Below, in pieces: positions 1 through 8,202 of a stretch of DNA of 64,000 bases. The DNA is from Blastopirellula marina DSM 3645. Its GTDB lineage: Bacteria; Planctomycetota; Planctomycetia; Pirellulales; Pirellulaceae. Every line of letters starts with the position of its first letter. Position 1 is the stretch's first letter. A program made the translations under genes and the position numbers. The notes below the pieces were generated by a model, which was not told the origin of the DNA, made no database searches, and worked only from the letters and a program-made list of their open reading frames with translations. The stretch lies in assembly GCF_000153105.1 (NCBI RefSeq), contig NZ_CH672377.1, positions 1,458,405 through 1,522,404 on the forward strand. The letters run 5' to 3'.

Positions 1-414
1 TTCGCCAAAGAAGTCGATTTTATCAGCATTGGCACGAACGATCTGGTCCAATACACGTTGGCGGTCGATCGTAGCAACAAAGAAGTAGCGGCGCTGTACA
101 ACAATTGCGACCCTGCCGTCCTCCGTTTGATCGAAATGACGGTTCGTCTGGCGAAAGAAGCCGATATCAAGACGACCCTGTGCGGCCAAATGGGGGGAAA
201 TCCAATCTATGCCATGTTGCTGATTGGGCTTGGTTTGCGTAGCCTTAGTATCACGCCGAGCGCAATTCCCGAGATCAAGAAGGTGTGCCGGAGCGTTTCT
301 CTCGCCCAATGCGAAGAAGTCGCCCGCCGCGTACGGGAAATGGAAAACGCTCGAGAAATCAAACGCTACCTGCGTGAGGAAGTCCGCAGGGCGGTACCCG
401 AATTAATGATGTAA
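1..414 (+). CDS. ptsI: Phosphoenolpyruvate-protein phosphotransferase (PTS enzyme I), C-terminal part
   Basis: The reading frame is open from the first base, so only the last 137 codons are here. Enzyme I transfers phosphate from phosphoenolpyruvate to HPr in the cytoplasm. The visible part is the end of the PEP-binding TIM barrel: SIGTNDLVQYTLAVDR near the start, then LCGQMGGNP, which carries the conserved active-site Cys (usually CGEMAG), then a GLGLRSLSITPSAIPEIKK segment typical of the family C-terminus. Gln in place of Glu after Cys-Gly is a small departure from the usual motif. HPr and the rest of the gene would lie upstream of the window. The distantly related PEP synthase is less likely because of the SIGTNDL and CG.M.G context. 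Confidence 0.88.
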   Translation, partial: FAKEVDFISIGTNDLVQYTLAVDRSNKEVAALYNNCDPAVLRLIEMTVRLAKEADIKTTLCGQMGGNPIYAMLLIGLGLRSLSITPSAIPEIKKVCRSVSLAQCEEVARRVREMENAREIKRYLREEVRRAVPELMM

Positions 415-928
415 TGCGGAACAAAACTTCCGCGATAACCGAATACCACACTTAGTTTCACGACCATTCGACGCAGATACAGAGTAACGACGCAGCGGGA
501 AATAACGCACCGCCAGGCAGACCGACGCGACCCTTCGCGACTCTGGGCCCGTTCCACAAAATGGGCCCATCGATCATGACGCCAAACAGCCGATTCTGAG
601 ATCCATGCGACGCGCCAGCCCGGTTTCTGTAGATGAAACGCCGCTCAGCGCCGCGACCCGGCCTTTTGACGCCGCTTTGCAGTTGCTTACCGACAGAGAG
701 TCCCGCATAGAATTCGTCACAGTGCGACAGACACGGCCGCCCCATGCATGCAGATGCTAGCCGCCAGACCTGCCCGCCTAATAACGTTTCTTTTCCGCTA
801 ACGTCGCTACTGTTGCTGACTTGCTCGTCGCAGCCGGTTGCCGATTCTTTTCGGCAGAGTTCTGTGCGAGCTGTTCTCCCTGCGCGGAAGGTCGGTCGTG
901 AAACGCAACTCACGAAAGACCGAGCAAG
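415..928. other. Gene-free interval between ptsI and the RNase E/G gene
   Basis: About 510 bases with no convincing gene. A short perfect hairpin (GCGGAA...TTCCGC, 416-433) starts just after the ptsI stop but has no T-run. A second inverted pair (TGGGCCC...GGGCCCA) lies near 544-569. The stretch just before 929 should hold the promoter and leader of the RNase gene, but I could not pick a convincing -35/-10 pair. Short open frames here lack ribosome-binding sites and recognisable products. Confidence 0.5.
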
Positions 929-2695
929 ATGAAGAAGGAAATGCTGATCAACGTATCGCAGCCGGAAGAATGCCGGATTGCGATCGTCGAGGACGGAATC
1001 CTCGAAGAGTTCTATCTCGAACGAACTAGCCAAGACAATTACGTCGGCAACATCTACAAAGGCGTTGTCGTCAATCTCGAACCGAGCATTCAAGCGGCCT
1101 TCGTCGATTTTGGCGTCGGCAAGAACGGCTTTCTCCACATCAGCGATGTCGAGCCGCAGTACTTCCGCCAAGGGGGCTATGACCCGGCGGAGCAGCTGGA
1201 TGACGACTTTGGCGGCAGCTACGGCGGCGCCACCGCGGCCGACTTTAGCGATGACGACGAAGAAGAAATCAGCGACTCGTCCGGCGATGACGAAGAAGAC
1301 AAACCTGACGCCAATGACGATGGCGACGGCGATAGTGATGACGATGCCCCCCCCAAGCCGCCGCAAAGTCGTGGTCGCGGCCAACGACGTCCGCAGCAGC
1401 GCCGCCAACGCCCCGGCATGCGTCCCCGCGTCAAACCGCCGATCCAAGAGATCTTCAAACGCGGCGACGAAGTTCTGGTGCAGGTCATCAAAGAAGGCAT
1501 CGGCAGCAAAGGGCCGACCCTCTCGACCTACATCAGCATTCCCGGCCGTTACCTGGTGCTGATGCCGGCTCTGGGACGCGTCGGCGTTTCTCGCAAGATC
1601 GAAGACGATCAGGTCCGCCGCCGCTTGCGTTCGACCTTGCTCGAGCTGAGCCCGCCAAAAGGCCTGGGCTTTATCGTCCGCACCGCCGGCCAAGAACGGA
1701 ACAAAAAAGAACTGTCGCGCGATATGGCCTATCTGCTGCGACTGTGGAAGGTGATCGTCCGCCGGCTGAAAAACACGACCGGACCGTGCGACATCTACGA
1801 AGAAAGTGACATGATCATTCGGACGATTCGAGATATCTTCTCGTCCGATGTCGACTCGATTTACGTCGATAGCGAACCAGCCTACGAGCGAGCCAAAGAG
1901 TTCCTTCAGCTGGTCATGCCGCGGCACGTCAACCGCTTGAAGAAGTACGAGAGCAAAGACCCCCTCTTCCACAAGTATCACTTGGACGAAGAGATCGCCC
2001 GCATCAACCAGCGCGAAGTTCCGCTGCGTCGCGGCGGTTCGATCGTGATCGATCAGACCGAAGCCTTGGTCGCGATCGACGTCAACAGCGGCAATTTCCG
2101 CTATGACGGCACCGCCGAAGAAGCTGCCTACCAGCTCAACATGATGGCCGCCAAAGAAATCGCTCGCCAATTGCGGTTGCGAGATCTCGGCGGCGTGGTG
2201 GTCAACGACTTTATCGACATGCGTCGTGAAAAGCATCGTCGCAACGTCGAGCGGGCCCTCCGCGACTCGGTCAAACGCGACCGTGCTCGCACCAAAATCC
2301 TGAAAACCAGCCCGTTTGGCCTGATCGAGATGACCCGGCAACGGATTCGCCCCAGTCTGAAGCGGAGCGTTTTCAAGGATTGTCCCTGCTGCAAAGGGCG
2401 CGGCGTGGTCAAATCGGCCGAAAGCATGGCGATCGAAGTCGTCCGCATGCTGCTGGCGGCCGCTCATCACGACGGCGCGTCGCATGTGACGATTCGGGTC
2501 AACGACGAAGTCGCGACCTATCTGAACAACAAGAAACGCCGCGAATTGGCCCGGATCGAAGAAGACACGAATATCGTGGTTCAGATCTACGGCAGCGAAT
2601 CGTTCTACCCAGAACACCTGGAAGTCGAATGTGTCGACGCCGACGGCCGCCGGCTCCATTTTGACGATCGCCCGACCGGAAACGCCCGCCACTAG
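929..2695 (+). CDS. rng: Ribonuclease E/G family endoribonuclease with acidic/basic insert
   Basis: A 588-residue single-strand endoribonuclease of the RNase E/G family, expected in RNA decay and rRNA processing. The S1 domain begins at about residue 37 (NYVGNIYKGVVVNLEPSIQA). It is interrupted at about residues 85-170 by a very acidic run (Asp/Glu/Ser) followed by a basic Arg-Gly-Gln-rich stretch, and resumes at about 178 (GDEVLVQVIKEG). The catalytic magnesium ligands are visible as Asp384 (VAIDVNSG) and Asp427 (VNDFIDM). The zinc-link motif CPxC is at 485-488. There is no long C-terminal scaffold as in E. coli RNase E, so the protein is closer to RNase G in length. Next downstream is rplU; an rne/rng-rplU-rpmA order is common in bacteria. 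The family is certain, the E versus G name is not. Confidence 0.93.
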   Translation: MKKEMLINVSQPEECRIAIVEDGILEEFYLERTSQDNYVGNIYKGVVVNLEPSIQAAFVDFGVGKNGFLHISDVEPQYFRQGGYDPAEQLDDDFGGSYGGATAADFSDDDEEEISDSSGDDEEDKPDANDDGDGDSDDDAPPKPPQSRGRGQRRPQQRRQRPGMRPRVKPPIQEIFKRGDEVLVQVIKEGIGSKGPTLSTYISIPGRYLVLMPALGRVGVSRKIEDDQVRRRLRSTLLELSPPKGLGFIVRTAGQERNKKELSRDMAYLLRLWKVIVRRLKNTTGPCDIYEESDMIIRTIRDIFSSDVDSIYVDSEPAYERAKEFLQLVMPRHVNRLKKYESKDPLFHKYHLDEEIARINQREVPLRRGGSIVIDQTEALVAIDVNSGNFRYDGTAEEAAYQLNMMAAKEIARQLRLRDLGGVVVNDFIDMRREKHRRNVERALRDSVKRDRARTKILKTSPFGLIEMTRQRIRPSLKRSVFKDCPCCKGRGVVKSAESMAIEVVRMLLAAAHHDGASHVTIRVNDEVATYLNNKKRRELARIEEDTNIVVQIYGSESFYPEHLEVECVDADGRRLHFDDRPTGNARH

Positions 2696-2886
2696 ACGGA
2701 GGGGTTTTGGCGACTTGCCCCGCTCGTCACAGAATTTGACGCAGCGGGGCCGCTTAGGGTCTCGACAAGCGGCTCTGGTTTTCATATCTTTGAAGGTTTC
2801 CCCAAACGTGTCTGGCGTCTCTTGGTAGTCGCCGGCCCCGTAATCACCAGCAAATCACTGATTTGGCAAGTTCTCAGGTTCCGGCC

Positions 2887-3201
2887 ATGTACGCGATCAT
2901 CAAAGAAGACGGCAAGCAGATCAAAGTTGAAGAAGGCCAGGAACTGCGCCTCGACTACCGCGCCGACGCCGCAGCCGGTGACGAATTGACCTTTGGGTCG
3001 GTTCTGTGCATCTCTGGCGAAGACGGCGTAAAGCTGGGCAAGCCGGTCCTCGACGGCGCCTCGGTCACGGCCGAAGTGGTCGGCGTTGTCCAAGGCCCGA
3101 AGCTGGTCATCCAAAAGTTCCGCCGCCGCAAGAACTCGCGTCGCAAAACGGGCCATCGCCAGATGTACACGAAAGTGAAAATCGGCAAGATCACCGCCTA
3201 G
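2887..3201 (+). CDS. rplU: Large ribosomal subunit protein L21
   Basis: A 104-residue protein starting MYAIIKEDGKQ, the canonical L21 N-terminus. An in-frame TTG 24 bases upstream is a less likely start. It has the family's typical C-terminal basic motif KFRRRKNSRRKTGHRQ, which contacts 23S rRNA, followed by TKVKIGKITA. L21 is usually followed directly by rpmA (L27), but here a strong terminator and a gene-free region come next, so rpmA must be elsewhere. Expression is probably from the gap after the RNase gene or by read-through from it. Confidence 0.96.
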   Translation: MYAIIKEDGKQIKVEEGQELRLDYRADAAAGDELTFGSVLCISGEDGVKLGKPVLDGASVTAEVVGVVQGPKLVIQKFRRRKNSRRKTGHRQMYTKVKIGKITA

Positions 3202-3250
3202 CGGACGCTGTTCGCCAAAACTCAGGCGAGCAAAAATCTAAAACAATCTC

Positions 3251-3284
3251 AAAACGCCAAAGTCGCCTATGACTTTGGCGTTTT
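3251..3284 (+). terminator. Rho-independent terminator after rplU
   Basis: A perfect 14-bp inverted repeat (AAAACGCCAAAGTC / GACTTTGGCGTTTT) with a 6-base loop GCCTAT lies 50 bases after the L21 stop and ends in a T-run. The A-run and T-run flanks also make it work in reverse. Confidence 0.9.
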
Positions 3285-3668
3285 GCTTGCGCTAACTGCA
3301 GGTCAGGCCCTGACCTGACGAAGCACGACCGGCAAGGACCGGACCGCACCATCTTTTTTATTAAATTGCCTAGTCCTCTCCAGTGTCAGCTTAGGGGGCT
3401 TTTGCGCTGCGTCACTACGCCTAAACCGATTGGACCGGACCGCCTTGCTGGTCTTTTCGGCCAACGCGCGATTGTGATTTGATGGTTGATGCTCCGTCTG
3501 TAATCGAGCGGAAAACCGTGCGGATTGTCAACGGACAAATCTCGCGATTGGGCCAGGCTCCTCCACTTGCGCGATAGTGGCGAAAACTGCTTCCATCACT
3601 GAGTTGACTCCGGCTGCTGGCTCCTTGAAGATAGCCGCTGACTTTTCTGGCGAATCAGGAGACGGCGC
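3285..3668. other. Gene-free interval with short inverted repeats and array-like motifs
   Basis: No gene is seen. The interval holds a small hairpin (GGTCAGG...CCTGACC, near 3301-3317). Two segments, about 3337-3359 and 3430-3457, contain GGACCGGACCGC followed 3-9 bases later by a T-run. They resemble the minus-strand sequence of the 39-bp repeat unit at 38291-38890. Whether they share ancestry is an inference from short matches only. The promoter of the following flavodoxin gene should also lie here. Confidence 0.4.
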
Positions 3669-4229
3669 ATGAGTAAGATTCTTGTTCTCTACCACAGCAA
3701 CAGCGGCAACACGGCCAAGATGGCGACCGAGGTCGCCGCTGGCGCACAGGAAGTGCTCGATGCCGAGGTCCGTCTATTGTCGATCGATCAAGCGACCACC
3801 GCCGATCTCGACTGGTGCGAAGGGATCGCCGTGGGCAGTCCCACCAATTACGGCACCGTCAGTTGGCAAATGAAGCAGTGGTGGGACAACCAGCCGCTCG
3901 AGAACTGGGGCCAGCGCGATGGACGAATCGGCTGCGCGTTCAGTTCGGCGGCTTCGTGGGGCGGCGGCCAAGAACTGACCTGCATGACGCTGAACGCCAT
4001 CCTGATGAACTACGGCTATCTTGTCTTCGGCGTGACCGATCTGACCGGCCCGCAGCACACGCTGCACTATGGAGCGATCCAGGCCGGTTCGCCGCGTCAA
4101 GAGAAAGAGATCGCCGGCTGCCGACGACTGGGGCGACGTCTGGCCGAATGGGTCGCCGTTTATTTTCACGGCCGCCAAGAGCAACACCCGCTGCGGCAAG
4201 ACTATGCTCGCTTTGAACACTTGAAGTAG
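3669..4229 (+). CDS. Flavodoxin-like/WrbA-like NAD(P)H oxidoreductase
   Basis: A 186-residue cytoplasmic flavoprotein of the flavodoxin fold. The N-terminal phosphate-binding loop for FMN is clear (YHSNSGNTAKMA, residues 8-19). A second FMN loop is at about 56-73 (GSPTNYGTVSWQMKQWWD), and a WrbA-like SSAASWGGGQELT segment lies near the middle. The family commonly reduces quinones with two electrons. Length is close to WrbA (about 198). A ribosome-binding site (CAGGAGAC, near 3656) precedes the ATG. The YcxB-like gene follows 10 bases later, so the two may be cotranscribed, although no functional link is obvious. Confidence 0.85.
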   Translation: MSKILVLYHSNSGNTAKMATEVAAGAQEVLDAEVRLLSIDQATTADLDWCEGIAVGSPTNYGTVSWQMKQWWDNQPLENWGQRDGRIGCAFSSAASWGGGQELTCMTLNAILMNYGYLVFGVTDLTGPQHTLHYGAIQAGSPRQEKEIAGCRRLGRRLAEWVAVYFHGRQEQHPLRQDYARFEHLK

Positions 4230-4239
4230 AGCTACGCCG

Positions 4240-5397
4240 ATGAATCACCCTGCCAGTGACAATCCGTTTCAATCGCCGCCGGCGCCGCCAAGCGACATGC
4301 TTCCGACCGATGAGGTGATCACGGTCGAAGGAGTCTTGTCCCCAAAGGATCTGGCCGCCGCCTACAAGTTGTATTGCATTAATGGACGGACCATCGGTTG
4401 GATGGTCGCAGTGACGATCGCTGGATTTTTCCTCTATCGAGCGGCAAAGCTTGAAGTGTGGGGAATGCTGCTCCTTTTGATTCTGGCCAGCAGCATCACG
4501 ATCTTCTGGTTGGGCATGTACTGGCTGTCCTATTTTCTAAATCCATTTTGGCGAGCCAAACGTCTGCTTCTCCAGGAAGTGCCCCAGCGCAGCCAAATCG
4601 TCTTCTCGGAATCCGGCGTCCAGTTCGATTCGTCTGCGAAGACGGTTCTTTACGTCTGGTCGCAATTTTCACAACTGCTTGCCGGGCGAAAAATGCTTGT
4701 GCTGATACTCAAGACAGGCGAGCTTCTCATGATTCCCTCCCACTTCTCCACCAGCGAGGCCGACTTTCGCCAAATGCGAAAAAAGATCGCCGCTCGCCTA
4801 AGCTTGTCAGAAGACTTTGACGCGAAAATATCTCCGGATGACCAGAAAGAGATCTCTTTCGCGACGAGTGATTCAGGAGAGATCGCTGGCGAAGGATACT
4901 TGCAACCCAACGAATATTTCATCGCTCAAAGGCAGGTTTTTCAAAACCAATTTTTGTTGACCGTGAGCTTTGGCGTAGCAGCGTGCGGCGCTGGCGCCTA
5001 CTTTCTTTGGGTCGCTTTTTTTGTCCTGCCATACCAAGGGGTTGGGATCTTCAACCCGCAGCCTGAGACATCCGTGGTCGGCGCAGGGGTCAGCTTTCTG
5101 CTGGCCATCGCCTCGTTTTTTTTACTGCGACATCGGATCGGTCAAAGTCGCCGAGTCTATCAAGATGAATTTTGCGGTCGCTTGATCCGCTGGTTATTCA
5201 ACGAGCAAAGCTTGACTTGCAGAACTAATCATTCTCGCCAAACTTATGACTGGAAGAATATCACCGGGGCCATTGAGAAGGGGAATCAACTTATCTTGAT
5301 CCACTTGAACCATCACCCGCTTTCGCTTCCACGACGTTTCTTCGCCTCGGACGAAGATTGGCGGCAAGTGGTTGAATGGGCTCAGCGAAGTGAATGA
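4240..5397 (+). CDS. Membrane protein with two YcxB-like modules
   Basis: A 385-residue protein of unknown function. It appears to be an internal duplication. Each half has a pair of transmembrane segments (about 52-100, then 235-300) followed by a soluble YcxB-like domain. The first runs about 115-190 (FSESGVQF...VYVWSQFSQL...ILKTGELLMIPSHF) and the second about 310-382 (EQSLTCRT...YDWKNITGAIEKGNQLILIH, ending in PRRFFASDEDW). The pattern of Trp-x-x-I, then a hydrophobic strand, then Ile/Leu-Pro-x-x-x-F is typical of YcxB C-terminal domains. The short proline-rich N-terminus has no signal peptide. It likely sits in the inner membrane. Confidence 0.7.
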   Translation: MNHPASDNPFQSPPAPPSDMLPTDEVITVEGVLSPKDLAAAYKLYCINGRTIGWMVAVTIAGFFLYRAAKLEVWGMLLLLILASSITIFWLGMYWLSYFLNPFWRAKRLLLQEVPQRSQIVFSESGVQFDSSAKTVLYVWSQFSQLLAGRKMLVLILKTGELLMIPSHFSTSEADFRQMRKKIAARLSLSEDFDAKISPDDQKEISFATSDSGEIAGEGYLQPNEYFIAQRQVFQNQFLLTVSFGVAACGAGAYFLWVAFFVLPYQGVGIFNPQPETSVVGAGVSFLLAIASFFLLRHRIGQSRRVYQDEFCGRLIRWLFNEQSLTCRTNHSRQTYDWKNITGAIEKGNQLILIHLNHHPLSLPRRFFASDEDWRQVVEWAQRSE

Positions 5398-5411
5398 TCT
5401 TTCGCCGCATA

Positions 5412-5526
5412 GAAAACGCCACATTAACCAGAGACGCGAGCCGATGGAATGCAGCTGGCCACTTCAATCCAAGCTGGGATCGCCGACCACATTCCATCGG
5501 CTTGCGCCTCTGGCTGGCGTTCATTT
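5412..5526 (+). repeat. Dispersed inverted-repeat element, copy A
   Basis: An imperfect palindrome. The left arm (about 5413-5450) reads ACGCCACATTAACCAGAGAC and then CGAGCCGATGGAAT. The right arm (about 5491-5522) returns ATTCCATCGGCTTGCGCCTC and then TGGCTGGCGTT. Between the arms is a core (5446-5484) GGAATGCAGCTGGCC, then CTTCAATCC, then GGGATCGCC. The core is nearly identical to the opposite strand of a second element at 15787-15892, so this is a dispersed family rather than a simple terminator. Confidence 0.7.
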
Positions 5527-5626
5527 GGCAAATGTACCGCCGCTTAAAAATGCGTGTCGCTGGCTCGTGCGCAGTCAGACGGCGAATCTGGCTGGGCGGC
5601 ATGCGGAATGACTGATCGCCGCGCGT

Positions 5627-5666
5627 AAAAAAAGCTGGCCGCAAGATTTCTCTCGCGGCCAGCTTT
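5627..5666 (-). terminator. Terminator of glnN
   Basis: A perfect 12-bp stem (AAAGCTGGCCGC / GCGGCCAGCTTT) with a 12-base loop lies 30 bases past the glnN stop on the minus strand. The A-run at 5627-5633 becomes the T-run of the minus-strand transcript. Confidence 0.9.
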
Positions 5667-5696
5667 GGATTCATCTGCAAGGAAGCGAAGCTTCGC

Positions 5697-7940
5697 TTAT
5701 TTGACGAACAACATTTCCTGGTAGGTCGGCAGCGGCCAGATATCGTCGGCCACGATGCCTTCCAGTTCGTCCGCGGCGGTGCGAACGGCCAGCATCGCCG
5801 GCAATACGCTGTCGCAGAGGTAGCGCGATTCCTCTTTGAGGTCTGCAAAACCGTGCTTCGCCATTTTGGTTTCCAGGTCGGCGGTGCCGTCTTGCAAGTC
5901 TTTGACCAAGCTCGTGACCTTGTCCAACGTGTTGGTGTCGAAGTCGTAACCCAACATCTTCAAGTTGGCGCAAGTCGAAGCGAGTTCGCCTTGATAACGG
6001 ACGGCCGCGGGGAAGATCAGCGTCCGAGCGATCTCGACCATCAGCGCGGCTTCGACGGCGATCGTCTTGCAGTACTGCTCTAGATAGGTCTCCATCCGGC
6101 TTTCCAGCTCACGTTCGCTCAGAACGTTGTACTTGGAAAACAGGGCTTTGACTTCCGGAGCTTCCAGGCCCGGCAAAGCGTCGGCCGAGGTCTTGCGATT
6201 GATGAGACCGCGTTTCTCGGCTTCGGCGTGCCATTCTTCCGAGTAACCGTCGCCGTTGAAGACGACCGCGCCATGCTCGGTGATGATGTCTGTCAGCAGC
6301 TTCTGCAAAGCGGCGTTCAGTTTCGCCGGATCGCCGCCGGTCGCTTCTTCCAACTGCGTAGCACAGTAGTCGAGCGAATCGGCCACGATCGTGTTCATCG
6401 CGACCAACGGGCCGGCAATCGATTGCCCCGATCCGACCGCACGGAATTCAAACCGGTTGCCGGTAAAGGCGAACGGGCTAGTGCGGTTGCGGTCGCCAGC
6501 GTCTTTCGGCAACGGCGGCAAAGTATCGACGCCGACGGTCAACGTCCCCTTCGGAATCGAACTGCTGGCGCCACCCTGTTTGATCTGATCAAAGACATCC
6601 ATCAGCTGATCGCCGAGGAAGATCGAGATGATCGCCGGAGGAGCTTCGTTGGCGCCCAAGCGGTGATCATTTCCGGCAGTCGCGACGACCGCACGCAGCA
6701 GACCCTGATACTTGTGTACGCCGCGGATCACGGCCGCACAGAACAACAGGAACTTGGCGTTCTCGTGCGGGGTATCGCCCGGGTCGAGCAGATTGCCTTG
6801 CGTTTTGCTGCCCATCGACCAGTTGACGTGCTTGCCAGAACCGTTGACGCCGGCGAACGGCTTCTCGTGCATCAAGCAGGTCATGCCGTACTTCTCAGCA
6901 ACGCGACGCATCATCGTCATCGTCAATTGCTGATGGTCGGTCGCGACGTTGGCGAACTCAAACATCGGCGCGATTTCGTACTGCGACGGCGCGACTTCGT
7001 TATGACGAGTTTTGACCGGCACGCCGAGCTTGAACAGTTCGCGTTCGACTTCCAACATGAAGGCGAGCACGCGATCCGGAATGGCGCCAAAGTAATGATC
7101 GTCAAACTCTTGGCCCTTCGGCGGCTTGGCGCCAAAGAGAGTGCGACCAGCGTTGAGCAGGTCAGGACGAGCAAAGAAGAAGTTGCGATCGATCAGGAAG
7201 TATTCCTGCTCGGGACCGGCCGTCGACGAGACCAGAGCTCCATCTTCGTAACCGAACAGCTTCAGAACGCGCTGAGCTTGGACGTTCAGGGCCTGCATCG
7301 AACGCAGAACCGGCGTCTTCTTGTCGAGCGCTTCGCCGGTCCAAGAGACAAACGCGGTCGGAATGCAGAGCGTCGTACCGTTGTCATTCTCCAGAATGTA
7401 AGCCGGGCTGGTGACGTCCCAGATGGTGTAACCGCGGGCTTCAAACGTGGCGCGAATACCGCCGGTCGGGAAGCTCGAACCGTCTGGTTCGCCCTGGATC
7501 AGCTGAGCGCCGCTGAATTCGGCGACGGCGCTCCCTTCGCCGTCCGGCGTCAGAAAACTATCGTGCTTTTCGGCCGTAGCGCCGGTCAACGGATAAAAGA
7601 CGTGGGCGTAGTGAGTCGCGCCCTTCTCGATCGCCCAATCCTTCATCGCCGAAGCGACGATGTCCGCGGCTGTCGGATCCAGCTTTTGACCCGCTTCCAT
7701 CGTTTTCATCACCGATTTGAAAACCGGCTTCGGCAACCGGGCTTTCATTTCCGATTTGCCAAAAACGTTCGCGCCGTAGAGATCTTGGGTAGTCGTCTCG
7801 ATGAAGTTCATCGGGGGATTGGCGGGCTTGTAATTGGTGACCGCCGAGATCGCCGCCATACGGGGCGAACCACCGATCGTCACCGAGCTGCCCGAGACGG
7901 CGTAACTGCCGCTCGCTTTTTCTTTTGACGTGCTGCTCAC
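5697..7940 (-). CDS. glnN: Glutamine synthetase type III
   Basis: A 747-residue enzyme of the large GSIII class (usual length about 700-730), making glutamine from glutamate, ammonia and ATP in the cytoplasm. Class features visible are [10 protein letters not shown] (242-251), [10 protein letters not shown] (313-322) and [10 protein letters not shown] (366-375), the ammonia/glutamate and metal-binding core. The start is a GTG at 7940 with AAGG nine bases upstream. The first 26 residues are Ser/Gly-rich and a later ATG (residue 28) is possible. It has its own terminator at 5627-5666 and a sigma-54-like promoter about 150 bases upstream, which would fit nitrogen control. The neighbours are not nitrogen genes. 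Identification is firm. Confidence 0.96.
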   Translation of the reverse strand: MSSTSKEKASGSYAVSGSSVTIGGSPRMAAISAVTNYKPANPPMNFIETTTQDLYGANVFGKSEMKARLPKPVFKSVMKTMEAGQKLDPTAADIVASAMKDWAIEKGATHYAHVFYPLTGATAEKHDSFLTPDGEGSAVAEFSGAQLIQGEPDGSSFPTGGIRATFEARGYTIWDVTSPAYILENDNGTTLCIPTAFVSWTGEALDKKTPVLRSMQALNVQAQRVLKLFGYEDGALVSSTAGPEQEYFLIDRNFFFARPDLLNAGRTLFGAKPPKGQEFDDHYFGAIPDRVLAFMLEVERELFKLGVPVKTRHNEVAPSQYEIAPMFEFANVATDHQQLTMTMMRRVAEKYGMTCLMHEKPFAGVNGSGKHVNWSMGSKTQGNLLDPGDTPHENAKFLLFCAAVIRGVHKYQGLLRAVVATAGNDHRLGANEAPPAIISIFLGDQLMDVFDQIKQGGASSSIPKGTLTVGVDTLPPLPKDAGDRNRTSPFAFTGNRFEFRAVGSGQSIAGPLVAMNTIVADSLDYCATQLEEATGGDPAKLNAALQKLLTDIITEHGAVVFNGDGYSEEWHAEAEKRGLINRKTSADALPGLEAPEVKALFSKYNVLSERELESRMETYLEQYCKTIAVEAALMVEIARTLIFPAAVRYQGELASTCANLKMLGYDFDTNTLDKVTSLVKDLQDGTADLETKMAKHGFADLKEESRYLCDSVLPAMLAVRTAADELEGIVADDIWPLPTYQEMLFVK

Positions 7941-8088
7941 TACAAATAGCCTTAAATTAGAGAGAGAGGGTTGGGGCTAGGCGAAAACGAAAGAGGGCGC
8001 CCCACAGTCGATTTTGCCAAAACTTTAATCCGACACAAACCTGCTCGTCGAGCAGGGACCCGCCGGAATCTTTAAGTCGCCAAGAAAC

Positions 8089-8104
8089 AGCAAATTTTGC
8101 GCCA
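8089..8104 (-). promoter_or_regulatory. Candidate sigma-54 promoter of glnN
   Basis: On the minus strand the sequence is TGGCGC-AAAAT-TTGCT. This matches the -24/-12 consensus TGGCAC-N5-TTGC(A/T) at every fixed position but one, with exact spacing. It lies about 148 bases upstream of the GTG of a nitrogen-assimilation gene. A 17-base palindrome (CCTGCTC GTC GAGCAGG, 8040-8056) sits in the predicted leader. No activator site was identified. Confidence 0.5.
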
Positions 8105-8202
8105 GAGCTAGCAGGTCGTTTTTTTCCGAGATTCGGGCAAAGCGGCCCAATACAACGCCGAATTCGCGCGCAACGAGTGCCTAGAAAAACCGCATTTGTC
8201 GC

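Noticed and set aside
744-932. A 62-codon frame upstream of the RNase E/G gene
   Set aside because: No ribosome-binding site, odd composition, and it ends inside the RNase start region.
458-2785. A 775-codon open frame on the minus strand opposite the RNase E/G gene
   Set aside because: It lies antisense to a gene with clear catalytic motifs, its product looks like reversed codon bias, and it has no family features.
6228-7928. A 566-codon open frame on the plus strand opposite glnN
   Set aside because: Antisense shadow of a firmly identified gene; Arg/His/Val-rich composition typical of such shadows.
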